From Oscillospiraceae bacterium (GTDB lineage: Bacteria > Bacillota > Clostridia > Oscillospirales > Oscillospiraceae), in contig JAFVVI010000020.1 in the NCBI GenBank assembly GCA_017502265.1, forward strand, positions 1 through 57,727: a DNA stretch of 57,727 nt, written 5' to 3'. Both the position numbers and the translations under genes were made by a program. The first letter of the stretch is position 1; each line of letters starts with the position of its first letter. Positions 33,852-41,654 of this stretch are shown piece after piece. The notes beneath the pieces were generated by a model that was not told the DNA's origin, did no database searches, and worked only from the letters and a program-made list of their open reading frames with translations.

Positions 33852-34735
33852 AAGTCACAAATCTTGGATATTTGATTAAAGAGGGCATCCGTGGTATTTT
33901 CCTCCACGGCTTTATGTCCTTCGCCGCCGTTATCGTTACGGTGGCCTGCCTTGTGATCGTAGGCGGTTTCTCCAGCCTGGTGTACAATGTGAACATCATG
34001 GTGGAGGACCTGAACAAGACCAATGAAATTGTCGCCATTGTGGATGCCAGTCTCACCGATGCGGAGGCCAGAAGCATTGGCACTAAGATCAACCAGATCG
34101 ACAATGTGTTCCAGGCGGAATTCAAGACCCGGGAAAAAGCCCTGGAGGAATTCATTGCCGACCATCAGAATGACCCGGTCTTCGGCGGCGTGGACGCAGC
34201 CACTCTGCGGCACCGTTATGTGGTGGTGCTGGAGAACAATGAGCTGATGGAAGATACTGCCGCGCAGCTGAGCCTGATCCCCGGCATTGCTGAGGTGAAA
34301 GCGGATTTTGAAATGGCCGCCGGCTTTATTACCCTGCAGAATGTGCTGCATGTGGCATCCATCGCGGTGATCGCGGTGCTGCTGGTGGTGAGCCTGCTGA
34401 TCATTTCCAACACGGTCAAGCTGGCTATGTACGACCGTAAAGACGAGATCGCCATTATGAAAATGGTGGGCGCTACCAACGGCTTTATCCGGCTGCCCTT
34501 CGTGGTGGAAGGCTTTATGCTGGGTATGATCGGCGCGCTGATCTCCTTCTTTATGCTGTGGGCGATGTACAATGCCCTTGTTAACCGGCTGGCAGAGGTA
34601 GATACCTTGAAGCTATTCAACTTTGTGCCCTTCTCGGAGCTGCTGGCACCGATGATCGCTACCTTTATGGCTGCCGGTCTGTTTGTGGGTATTGTAGGCA
34701 GCTGGACATCTATTCGCAAGTTTATGGACGTGTAA
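33848..34735 (+). CDS. ftsX: Cell-division membrane protein FtsX
   Basis: The 295-residue partner of FtsE has an N-terminal cytoplasmic segment (NLGYLIKEGIRGIFLHGFMS), a first helix, a large extracellular domain (about 50-165) that binds the hydrolase, and three C-terminal helices with the ABC-contact sequence LAMYDRKDEIAIMKMVGATNGFIRLPF. Length and layout are typical. It is translationally coupled to ftsE, and the coiled-coil M23 gene 30 nt downstream is the obvious partner. Confidence 0.95.
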   Translation: MKVTNLGYLIKEGIRGIFLHGFMSFAAVIVTVACLVIVGGFSSLVYNVNIMVEDLNKTNEIVAIVDASLTDAEARSIGTKINQIDNVFQAEFKTREKALEEFIADHQNDPVFGGVDAATLRHRYVVVLENNELMEDTAAQLSLIPGIAEVKADFEMAAGFITLQNVLHVASIAVIAVLLVVSLLIISNTVKLAMYDRKDEIAIMKMVGATNGFIRLPFVVEGFMLGMIGALISFFMLWAMYNALVNRLAEVDTLKLFNFVPFSELLAPMIATFMAAGLFVGIVGSWTSIRKFMDV

Positions 34736-34765
34736 ATCCCGGTGACCCTTGGTTAGGAGAGTATT

Positions 34766-36022
34766 ATGAAACGCAAAAAATTATGGGTCAGCCTTTTGGC
34801 CGGCCTTTTGGCGCTGCTGATGATTTTCGGTATCATCGCCGGTATCCTGCCTACTTATGCCAGCGCGGAGAAATCCTCTGCTGAGCTGAAGCAGGAACTC
34901 AATCAAATGCAGCAGGAACTGAAGAAGAAGCAACAGGAAGTAAATAAGATTCAGGGCCAGATCTCTGCCAATAAGAACAACATGAAAGATGTGGTAGAGC
35001 AGAAGAATTTGACGGATCAGAAGATCTTCCTGCTGCACCAGCAGGTGCAGAACATCTCTCAGCAGATCACGGCCTACAATACCCTGATCGCGGATAAGCA
35101 AGAGGAATTGGACGCAGCAACCGCCCGTTGGCAGGAGCTGAACGAAAAGTATAAAGAGCGGATCCGGGCCATGGAGGAGAACGGTAAGGTCTCTTATTGG
35201 TCTGTGTTGTTTAAGGCCAATAACTTCTCCGATTTCCTGGACCGGCTGAATATGATCGAAGAGATTGCCGCCGCTGACCAGCGTCGTCTGGAGGAACTCA
35301 ACGATGCGGCTAATCTGGTGCAGCAGGCAAAGGATGATCTGGCTGCGGAAAAAACCGCGCTGGAAACCAGCAAACAGGAACTGGAAGCCTCCTCTGCCGA
35401 GCTGGAAGAGTCCCAGAAGGAGTCCGATAAGCTCCTGAAAGATCTGATCGCCGTGGAAGAGGAGTATCAGAAATTGCTGGCCGTGGCGGAACAGCAGAAG
35501 GTCGAGGCCGCCAGCACAGTGGATCAGCTGGAGTATGCTTACGATGCCGCTAAGGAACGGGAATACCGGGAATGGCTGGCTTCTCAGCCGACCAGCGGCG
35601 GCGCCGGCAGTAATACCGTTGACGGCATTACCTGGCTGATGCCTATCAATTATACCTACTTCTCCAGCCCCTTTGGCTATCGTATTCACCCCATTTACGG
35701 CGACCGGCGGTTCCACTACGGCGTGGACCTGTCTGCTCCCCAGGGTACACCCATTTATGCCAGCCGCGGCGGCGTGGTAACCACCACCGCTTATGAAGCG
35801 GGCGGCGCCGGCTATTATGTCAGTATCAACCACCTGGACGGTTTCTCTACCCGGTATCTGCATATGACCCACTATATCGTATCCCCCGGTCAGTATGTAG
35901 CAGCCGGTCAGGTGATCGGTTACTGCGGCTCTACCGGCGGCTCTACCGGTCCTCACCTGCATTTTGGTGTGTACTACAACGGCACAGCGGTGAATCCGGC
36001 CAAGTACATCAACATTACCTGA
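34766..36022 (+). CDS. Coiled-coil M23 peptidase (EnvC/PcsB-like), FtsEX partner
   Basis: The 418-residue precursor has a basic start and signal helix (about 1-32), a long coiled coil (about 35-265, heptad-rich with repeated Q-Q-E-L-K-K-K-Q-Q-E patterns), a Gly/Ser linker, and a C-terminal M23 LytM domain. Zinc ligands are visible in RRFHYGVDLSAP (H and D) and GPHLHFGVY (H-x-H), so the peptidase looks active, unlike the degenerate LytM of EnvC. Position after ftsEX suggests that FtsX binds the coiled coil and FtsE turns hydrolysis on. GGAGAG precedes the ATG. Confidence 0.9.
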   Translation: MKRKKLWVSLLAGLLALLMIFGIIAGILPTYASAEKSSAELKQELNQMQQELKKKQQEVNKIQGQISANKNNMKDVVEQKNLTDQKIFLLHQQVQNISQQITAYNTLIADKQEELDAATARWQELNEKYKERIRAMEENGKVSYWSVLFKANNFSDFLDRLNMIEEIAAADQRRLEELNDAANLVQQAKDDLAAEKTALETSKQELEASSAELEESQKESDKLLKDLIAVEEEYQKLLAVAEQQKVEAASTVDQLEYAYDAAKEREYREWLASQPTSGGAGSNTVDGITWLMPINYTYFSSPFGYRIHPIYGDRRFHYGVDLSAPQGTPIYASRGGVVTTTAYEAGGAGYYVSINHLDGFSTRYLHMTHYIVSPGQYVAAGQVIGYCGSTGGSTGPHLHFGVYYNGTAVNPAKYINIT

Positions 36023-36073
36023 TGCAGATGCGCCCAGAATGGGCAATCGATATCGTTTGAGGAGACAAAACCC

Positions 36074-36826
36074 ATGGATTTCAAATCCCTTTGGCATAAA
36101 TATGTACCCGATTGGAAATTGCTTTTGCGTAAAGGCCTGCCTTATGTGCTGGTGGCTGTTTTTGCAGCGGCAACAGCCATTGCAGCGCTGGGCGTACAAA
36201 ATAACCGGCATATATATGCGGACATCAACGCTACCAAGGTAGAACTGGAGACCCATCAGCAGGAGCTGAATACGATTTTGTCTCAGACGAAGGATTTGCT
36301 GGACCGCCTGCGCGCGATAGAAAGCGACACGCTGTTGCTTATGCAACAGACAGAGTCGGAGAAGAGTGAAGTAGCGGATAAGATCGAAGAGTTGAAAAAT
36401 ACCTTTGAGAGCATTGAAAACAAGGAACGCCAGAGATGGATCTTGCCCATGCAGTATAAGCTTTGCTCCAGTTCTTACGGTTATCGGGAGCATCCCGTCA
36501 GAGGCGAAGCCAATTTCCACGGCGGCGTGGATCTGGCTGCAGACAGGGGCACCCCCATCGTTGCTTCCCGCAGCGGAACGGTGAAATATGCTGAGTATAT
36601 AGAAAATGATGCAGGCTACTGGGTACTGATCGACCATCTGGATGGCTTTGAATCTGCCTATATGCATATGGACAAGTACATTGTGACCGAGGGACAGTTT
36701 GTGGTAGCAGGGCAACTTATCGGCTATTGCGGCGCATCCGGCGTTGCTACCGGCAACCATCTGCATTTTGAGATCCGTAAAAATAACCAAACAGTGAATC
36801 CTGCCGACTACATAGATATGTATTAA
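36074..36826 (+). CDS. Second, membrane-anchored M23 peptidase
   Basis: The 250-residue protein has a cytoplasmic start, one membrane helix (about 24-42), a short coiled coil (about 48-115) and an M23 domain with NFHGGVDLAADRG and GNHLHFEIRKNN, so the zinc site (H, D, H-x-H) is complete. It resembles the preceding gene's product but with a short coiled coil and a stable anchor instead of a signal peptide. It is probably a cross-bridge or stem-peptide endopeptidase acting in the same division programme. GAGGAG lies upstream. Confidence 0.88.
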   Translation: MDFKSLWHKYVPDWKLLLRKGLPYVLVAVFAAATAIAALGVQNNRHIYADINATKVELETHQQELNTILSQTKDLLDRLRAIESDTLLLMQQTESEKSEVADKIEELKNTFESIENKERQRWILPMQYKLCSSSYGYREHPVRGEANFHGGVDLAADRGTPIVASRSGTVKYAEYIENDAGYWVLIDHLDGFESAYMHMDKYIVTEGQFVVAGQLIGYCGASGVATGNHLHFEIRKNNQTVNPADYIDMY

Positions 36827-36831
36827 TTTGA

Positions 36832-36859
36832 TCCCACAGCCCTTTTTGGGGCTGTGGGA
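36832..36859 (+). terminator. Intercistronic hairpin between M23 and S41 genes
   Basis: TCCCACAGCCC and GGGCTGTGGGA form an 11-bp stem without a following T-run on the plus strand. It is likely a processing or partial termination site inside the operon. Confidence 0.5.
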
Positions 36860-36883
36860 AACTTACCCTTGAGGTGAAAAATA

Positions 36884-38056
36884 ATGAACCAAGAAGCTAA
36901 GTGGACAAAATTTTTGTTTAGAAGCATTTCCTATGTTCTGGTTGCGGCCGTGGCCTCGGCCGTGACTATGCTGCTCTGGGGTCCGCGCAATCCCAAGCTG
37001 GCGGAGCTGGAAAAGATCATTGACCAAAAATTTGTCGGTCAGTATGATGAGGCGTATATCCAGGATGTGGCGGCCGGCGCTATGGTGGCTGCCTTGGGAG
37101 ATCGCTGGAGCTTTTATTTGACCGCGGAGGAATATCAGACCATTATGAGCGATAAGTCCAATTCCTTTGTGGGGATCGGCGTTACCGTGGTCCTGCGTGA
37201 AGATGGCGTGGGCGAAGAGATTGTGAATGTCATTGAAGGCGGTCCTGCCTATGAAGCCGGTCTCCAGGTGGGGGATATCATCATCCGGGTGGACGGAACA
37301 TCTGTGGCCGGTTTCAATACAGCGGAAACAAGAAATTTGATTGAAGGCGAGGAAAACACCCAGGTGACGGTGACGGTGCTGCGGGACAGCCAGGAACTGG
37401 ATTTTGCAATTACCCGCAAGACCATCCGGATCGTCGCGGCCAAAGGACAGTTGCTGCCGGGTAATATCGGCCTTGTGCAGATCGAAAATTTCAATGACAA
37501 TTGCGCCTCGGAAACCATCGCTGCCATTAAGCAATTACAGGAACAGGGCGCAACTGCACTGATCTTCGATGTGCGGAATAATCCCGGTGGCTATGTCAAT
37601 GAAATGGTGAAGGTGCTGGATTATCTGCTGCCGGCGTGTGTGGTGTTCCGGGAGATGGACTACCGGGGCATAGAGAGCAGCCGGTATTCAGACGCGGCTT
37701 GTGTAGAGCTGCCTATGGCGGTGCTGGTAAATGGCGAGAGCTATTCCGCAGCGGAATTCTTTGCCGCCTGCCTGCAGGAATATGATAAGGCCACCGTGGT
37801 GGGGGAGAAGACCTCCGGCAAGAGCTACTACCAGCATACGATCCGCCTTTCTGACGGCTCGGCGGTGAATCTGTCCACGGGAAAATACTTCACCCCCGGC
37901 GGCAAGAGCCTCACGGAGCTGGGCGGTTTGACGCCGGACATTCCCAAGGCGGTGGATGAAGAAACCGCAGCGAAAATCTATGCTGACCTCCTTGCGCCCG
38001 AAGAAGATCCCCAGCTGCAGGCAGCGGTGGCGGCCATCTTACAGACAAATGGATAA
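36884..38056 (+). CDS. S41 family carboxy-terminal processing protease (CtpA-like)
   Basis: The 390-residue protein has an N-terminal membrane helix (about 14-32), a helical region, a PDZ domain (about GIGVTVVLREDG to VTVLRDSQEL) and the S41 protease core. The catalytic Ser is in VNGESYSAAEFF and the Lys in GEKTSGKSYYQ; the GGYVNEMVKVLDYLLP block is typical. Such proteases trim extracytoplasmic proteins, often cell-wall hydrolases or spore signalling proteins. Its place behind ftsEX and two hydrolases suggests control of their turnover, which is inference. Confidence 0.92.
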   Translation: MNQEAKWTKFLFRSISYVLVAAVASAVTMLLWGPRNPKLAELEKIIDQKFVGQYDEAYIQDVAAGAMVAALGDRWSFYLTAEEYQTIMSDKSNSFVGIGVTVVLREDGVGEEIVNVIEGGPAYEAGLQVGDIIIRVDGTSVAGFNTAETRNLIEGEENTQVTVTVLRDSQELDFAITRKTIRIVAAKGQLLPGNIGLVQIENFNDNCASETIAAIKQLQEQGATALIFDVRNNPGGYVNEMVKVLDYLLPACVVFREMDYRGIESSRYSDAACVELPMAVLVNGESYSAAEFFAACLQEYDKATVVGEKTSGKSYYQHTIRLSDGSAVNLSTGKYFTPGGKSLTELGGLTPDIPKAVDEETAAKIYADLLAPEEDPQLQAAVAAILQTNG

Positions 38057-38081
38057 AAATGTGAAAAAGTGGGAAATAATC

Positions 38082-38110
38082 TTGACTTAACAGGGTTTTT
38101 CTCCTATAAT
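38082..38110 (+). promoter_or_regulatory. Promoter of greA-lysS
   Basis: TTGACT (38082-38087), 17 bp and a perfect TATAAT (38105-38110), about 35 nt upstream of greA. Confidence 0.75.
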
Positions 38111-38145
38111 ATTATGAGATTTTCTTAAGAAAGGACTTGTGATAT

Positions 38146-38622
38146 ATGGCTAAGGAATTTAAGATCACCAGTTTGCGGCTTGCTGACCTGGAGAAGGAAC
38201 TGAACTATTTGAAGACCACCCGTGAGCGTGAGATCGCTGCGATGATCGCAGAGGCCCGTTCTTACGGTGACTTGTCCGAAAACTCCGAGTATGATGCCGC
38301 TAAGAATGAGCAGGCCAAGCTCTATGGCCGTATTGCCGAGATTGAAGATATCCTGTCCCACGCTGTCATCATTGAAGATGAGAATGAGGCCTCCGGTCTG
38401 GTAGGTCTGGGCTGCGTGGTTACTGTTGAGGACGAGAGTGGCAAAAAGGTGTCCTATAAGATCACCGGCTCCCAGGAGGCCAACCCTATGGAGTTTAAGA
38501 TCTCTGACGATTCTCCCTTTGGCCGCGCCGTAGTAGGCAAGGCAATCGGCGATAAGTTTACTGTCAATGCACCCTCCGGCTCCTACACTATGAAGGTGCT
38601 GGATATCACACGCGAGGGCTAA
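38146..38622 (+). CDS. greA: Transcription elongation factor GreA
   Basis: GreA rescues backtracked RNA polymerase by stimulating cleavage of the transcript end. The 158-residue length and layout match: an N-terminal coiled-coil with the tip acids in ARSYGDLSENSEYDAAKNEQ, and a C-terminal FKBP-like domain with SPFGRAVVGKAIGD. The gene is followed by lysS after 3 nt, a common Firmicutes arrangement. Confidence 0.96.
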   Translation: MAKEFKITSLRLADLEKELNYLKTTREREIAAMIAEARSYGDLSENSEYDAAKNEQAKLYGRIAEIEDILSHAVIIEDENEASGLVGLGCVVTVEDESGKKVSYKITGSQEANPMEFKISDDSPFGRAVVGKAIGDKFTVNAPSGSYTMKVLDITREG

Positions 38623-38625
38623 GCC

Positions 38626-40119
38626 ATGGCTAAGTTTGAACCGCAGGCCGAGTTGCCTGTATCCGAACAAGCCCAGATCCGCCGGGAAAAGCTGGCGGCG
38701 CTGCAGGCTGAGGGTCGTGACCCCTTTGTTCAGACCAAGTTTGATTTTAATGCAGATTCCGCTGCTATCAAGGCCGATTATGAAGGCTTTGAGGGCAAGA
38801 CCGTCCGTGTAGCCGGCCGTTTGATGAGCAAGCGGGGCCAGGGCAAGGTTATGTTCTGCGACCTGCAGGACTGCACCGGCCGCATCCAGCTGTTCGTAAA
38901 GATCGACGAGCTGGGTGAGGAAGAGTATGCCCGTTTCAAAAAGAACGACATCGGCGATATTGTGGGCGTCGAGGGCGAAGTGTTCAAGACCAAGACCGAG
39001 GAGATCTCCGTCCGGGCCAAGTCTGTGATCCTGCTGTCCAAGTCCCTGCTGCCCCTGCCCGAAAAGTATCACGGTCTGACTGACAAGGAGCTGCGTTTCC
39101 GTCAGCGGTATGTGGACCTGATGGTCAACCCTGAGGTCAAGCAGAACTTTGTCATCCGCAGCAAGTTCATTAAGTATATGCGGGACTACCTGGACACCAG
39201 AAATTACATCGAGGTGGAGACCCCGGTGCTGAACACCATCGCCGGCGGCGCATCTGCCCGTCCCTTTATCACCCACCACAATACGCTGGATATCGATATG
39301 TATATGCGTATCGCCACCGAGCTGCCTCTGAAGCGGCTCATCATCGGCGGTATGGACAGAGTGTATGAGATTGGCAGAATTTTCCGCAACGAGGGTATGG
39401 ATCCCAAGCATAATCCTGAATTCACCACCGTTGAGCTGTATCAGGCCTATGCCGATTTCCACGATATGATGGACATTGCCGAGGGCATTATCTCCGGCGC
39501 AGCCAAGGAAATTCTGGGTACCTATGAAGTGGAATGGCTGGGCGAGAAGATCGACCTGACTCCCAACTGGCGCCGTATGACCATGGTGGAGGCCGTCCGC
39601 GAGTATGTGGGCATTGACTTCGATGCTATCTCTGACGATGCCGAGGCCGTGGCCGCAGCCAAGGCCAAGGGCGTGGAGCTGGCCGATGCTGCTGAAAAGA
39701 CCTGGGGTAACGCTTTGTATGCCTGCTTCGACCAGCGGGTAGAGGAGAAGCTGATCCAGCCCACCTTTATCACTATGTACCCTGTGGAAGTCAGCCCCCT
39801 GACCAAGCGCAGCCCCAAAGATCCCCGTCTCACCGAGCGGTTCGAGCTGTTTATCTGCCACAGTGAGCTGGCCAACGCCTACTCCGAGCTGAACGATCCT
39901 ATTGATCAGCGGGAGCGCTTTATGAAGCAGGTGGAGCAGCGGGAGCGTGGCGACGACGAGACCGAAATGCTGGACGAGGATTTCCTCAACGCCATGGAAT
40001 ACGGTATGCCTCCTACGGGCGGTATGGGCATCGGTATCGACCGTACAGTCATGATGCTCACCAATAACGACACCATCCGTGAAGTCATCCTCTTCCCCAC
40101 AATGAAACCTTTGGACTAA
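38626..40119 (+). CDS. lysS: Lysyl-tRNA synthetase, class II
   Basis: It charges tRNA-Lys with lysine. The 497-residue product has an N-terminal anticodon-binding OB fold (VRVAGRLMSKRGQGKVMFCDLQD) and a class II catalytic core with motif 2 FRNEGMDPKHNPEFT and motif 3 GIGIDRTVMMLT. Near position 330 the insertion is slightly longer than in E. coli. Co-transcribed with greA and ended by a strong terminator. Codon use is that of a highly expressed core gene. Confidence 0.97.
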   Translation: MAKFEPQAELPVSEQAQIRREKLAALQAEGRDPFVQTKFDFNADSAAIKADYEGFEGKTVRVAGRLMSKRGQGKVMFCDLQDCTGRIQLFVKIDELGEEEYARFKKNDIGDIVGVEGEVFKTKTEEISVRAKSVILLSKSLLPLPEKYHGLTDKELRFRQRYVDLMVNPEVKQNFVIRSKFIKYMRDYLDTRNYIEVETPVLNTIAGGASARPFITHHNTLDIDMYMRIATELPLKRLIIGGMDRVYEIGRIFRNEGMDPKHNPEFTTVELYQAYADFHDMMDIAEGIISGAAKEILGTYEVEWLGEKIDLTPNWRRMTMVEAVREYVGIDFDAISDDAEAVAAAKAKGVELADAAEKTWGNALYACFDQRVEEKLIQPTFITMYPVEVSPLTKRSPKDPRLTERFELFICHSELANAYSELNDPIDQRERFMKQVEQRERGDDETEMLDEDFLNAMEYGMPPTGGMGIGIDRTVMMLTNNDTIREVILFPTMKPLD

Positions 40120-40126
40120 TAAATAT

Positions 40127-40170
40127 AAAGACACCCTATGACTATCAAAAGTCATAGGGTGTCTTTGTTT
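40127..40170. terminator. Strong terminator after lysS
   Basis: A perfect 17-bp stem (AAAGACACCCTATGACT with AGTCATAGGGTGTCTTT) ends lysS. The minus-strand TetR gene stops just beyond it, so it probably works in both directions. Confidence 0.92.
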
Positions 40171-40174
40171 AATA

Positions 40175-40768
40175 TTATTGTTCTCTTTTAAGTCCGTAAA
40201 TACAAATCGCAACGATCTGTGATATTTCCCTAATTGATTTGTCGCATTTATTTTTCAACCATTCACTAACAATTGCGTTAATACCATTTAGATAGTACAT
40301 CATCACATATGGTCTATCGCTTTGAGGATAATGAAATCTATCTAAAATTGGATTGAATATGTTGTCAAACATCCGCTTGTAGACATCTTCAAATCCCAAA
40401 GTCTTATTATGGAGCAATGCTGTTCCGAAGACTTCTTTATGGTCTTTGATATAGGTGAAGTATGGTGTTAGGTATTTGTCGCTAACAAAAACCAAATCGT
40501 TAAGTTCGCAATTTGTAAGGTTAAGCGCCACTGATTGTGTTTCCGTTGAAAAATACGATAAAAAATCGTCAAGTAAATATCGTGTTGTTTCTTCGAGCAA
40601 ATCACCGACAGTTTCATAATGCAAGTAAAAGGTGGAGCGATTTACCCCTGCCGCTTGGCAAATCTCGCTAACAGTAATATATTCAAACGGCTTCTTTTTC
40701 AGCAAGGAAATCAATGCAAGGTCCATTTTCGTGGCAGTATTAAAATATTTGCTTTCGGATTTATTCAT
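40175..40768 (-). CDS. TetR family regulator
   Basis: The 197-residue protein has an N-terminal TetR helix-turn-helix (KKPFEYITVSEICQAAGVNRSTFYLHYETVGDLLEE, quoted here by region 28-62) and a helical ligand domain of the DhaS-like kind with no known effector. It follows the small membrane protein gene on the same strand by 24 nt and likely controls that pair. The DNA is clearly AT-richer than lysS or the ECF genes on either side, which suggests acquisition. Confidence 0.88.
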   Translation of the reverse strand: MNKSESKYFNTATKMDLALISLLKKKPFEYITVSEICQAAGVNRSTFYLHYETVGDLLEETTRYLLDDFLSYFSTETQSVALNLTNCELNDLVFVSDKYLTPYFTYIKDHKEVFGTALLHNKTLGFEDVYKRMFDNIFNPILDRFHYPQSDRPYVMMYYLNGINAIVSEWLKNKCDKSIREISQIVAICIYGLKREQ

Positions 40769-40792
40769 ATTACCACTCCTTGCAAGTTTTGA

Positions 40793-41134
40793 TTATTTGT
40801 CTGCGATTTCGCGGGCGAGCTGTACGATTTCATAGGCATATTTTGCCTTGCCCTTTTCAAGCAATTTGTTATAAATCGGATAATTCACGCCGCAACCAAT
40901 AAGACCAACGATGCCCACAACGATACCAAACGCCATACTGTTTCCGATAACCTGCATTGCCAGCGACATACCTGCGCCAAAAACAAGCGCAAATACAATG
41001 CCCCAAGAGTAAGTGAAAATAGTGGCGGGGAGCTTTGCCTTATTGTCCAACTTTTTCAGGGCAACGATTTTTGAGTCCTCTTTCGGTGCATAGTCCTTTG
41101 CAATGGATTCTGCTAAAATTTTGTCTGTGTTCAT
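40793..41134 (-). CDS. Small two-helix membrane protein of a TetR cassette
   Basis: The 113-residue product has a polar N-terminus containing KDYAPKEDSKIVALKKLDNKAK, two membrane helices (about 41-62 and 68-87) and a helical C-terminus. Similar proteins are found next to TetR genes in Clostridia and are sometimes labelled dihydropteridine reductase without support in the sequence: no such catalytic motif is visible. The start at 41134 follows a strong AGGAGG; the frame continues upstream without a better site. Role unknown. Confidence 0.72.
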   Translation of the reverse strand: MNTDKILAESIAKDYAPKEDSKIVALKKLDNKAKLPATIFTYSWGIVFALVFGAGMSLAMQVIGNSMAFGIVVGIVGLIGCGVNYPIYNKLLEKGKAKYAYEIVQLAREIADK

Positions 41135-41366
41135 ATTAAGAACCTCCTTTTGTTTTTTACGATGATATTTTAACAATTCAAGGAGGCGTATTGAACAACA
41201 TAAAATCAGAAATGTGTTGACTTCATAAAACCACTGTTATAATGATACCATAAAAAGTACAAAATTTTCAATGTTTCCGCAATCTTTATAGGGTATAACG
41301 ATTCATAATATTACTCCCCGGCTGAATAGATTTTTGGGAAATATGGGGGTAAAAGCAGAAAAAGCA

Positions 41367-41395
41367 TTGCACCTTTTGGAAAAGTGTGATAAAAT
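41367..41395 (+). promoter_or_regulatory. Promoter of the ECF transporter operon
   Basis: TTGCAC (41367-41372), 17 bp and TAAAAT (41390-41395). The transcript would begin near 41402 with a 250-nt leader. Positions 41135-41366 hold nothing recognisable. Confidence 0.65.
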
Positions 41396-41425
41396 AGATA
41401 CTAACAATGGAATACTGTAAAAGTC

Positions 41426-41473
41426 ACGGCAGATGATTGGAATGGGTAGACCCCAGCGGTACCAAGCCGCCGT
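41426..41473 (+). ncRNA. Stem-loop domain next to the upstream-ORF ribosome site
   Basis: ACGGC (41426-41430) pairs with GCCGT (41469-41473), enclosing TTGG/CCAA and a GGG/CCC hairpin with a TAGA loop. The closing stem ends directly at the Shine-Dalgarno AGGAGG of the 24-codon ORF. This compact closed domain could be a ligand aptamer, but it matches no riboswitch class I know. Confidence 0.4.
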
Positions 41474-41484
41474 AGGAGGACATT

Positions 41485-41559
41485 ATGCCGCTTGATCTCA
41501 TTGGACTTTCCGAGAAGAGATCCAGCAAAAGGCGTCCTGAGCCGGAATACGAGCTGTGA
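41485..41559 (+). CDS. Upstream ORF (24-residue leader peptide) of the ECF operon
   Basis: ATG at 41485 follows TAGGAGG at good spacing. The peptide starts M-P-L-D-L-I-G-L and ends P-E-P-E-Y-E-L before TGA at 41557-41559. It is basic in the middle (K-R-S-S-K-R-R). The stop lies 6 nt before the 5' arm of a hairpin that belongs to a terminator/antiterminator set, so a ribosome pausing at the end of this ORF would change the fold. No similar peptide is known to me. Confidence 0.6.
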   Translation: MPLDLIGLSEKRSSKRRPEPEYEL

Positions 41560-41565
41560 CTTTCT

Positions 41566-41645
41566 ATCGGATGGCTCTTGGGGACTGCCAACCGATCGTT
41601 TTTGCTGTGTCTGAGGGTCCCCGTATGGGGACTCTTTTGTTTTTG
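41566..41645 (+). terminator. Attenuator: terminator with competing antiterminator
   Basis: Terminator: GAGGGTCCCC (41613-41622) pairs with GGGGACTCTT (41627-41636, two G-T pairs), then TTGTTTTT. GGGGAC also occurs at 41580-41585 and can pair instead with GTCCCC (41617-41622), destroying the terminator. That copy is held in the loop of an upstream hairpin (ATCGG..GGC, 41566-41575, with GCC..CCGAT, 41587-41596). These three mutually exclusive states are a classic attenuation layout. Confidence 0.6.
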
Positions 41646-41654
41646 GAGACGTTT

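Noticed and set aside
34781..36790. A 669-codon antisense frame over the two M23 genes
   Set aside because: It is a by-product of GC-rich codon bias. The plus-strand genes have clear domains, starts and spacing.
38125..40212. A 695-codon antisense frame over greA and lysS
   Set aside because: It lies opposite two unmistakable housekeeping genes and reads through a strong terminator hairpin.
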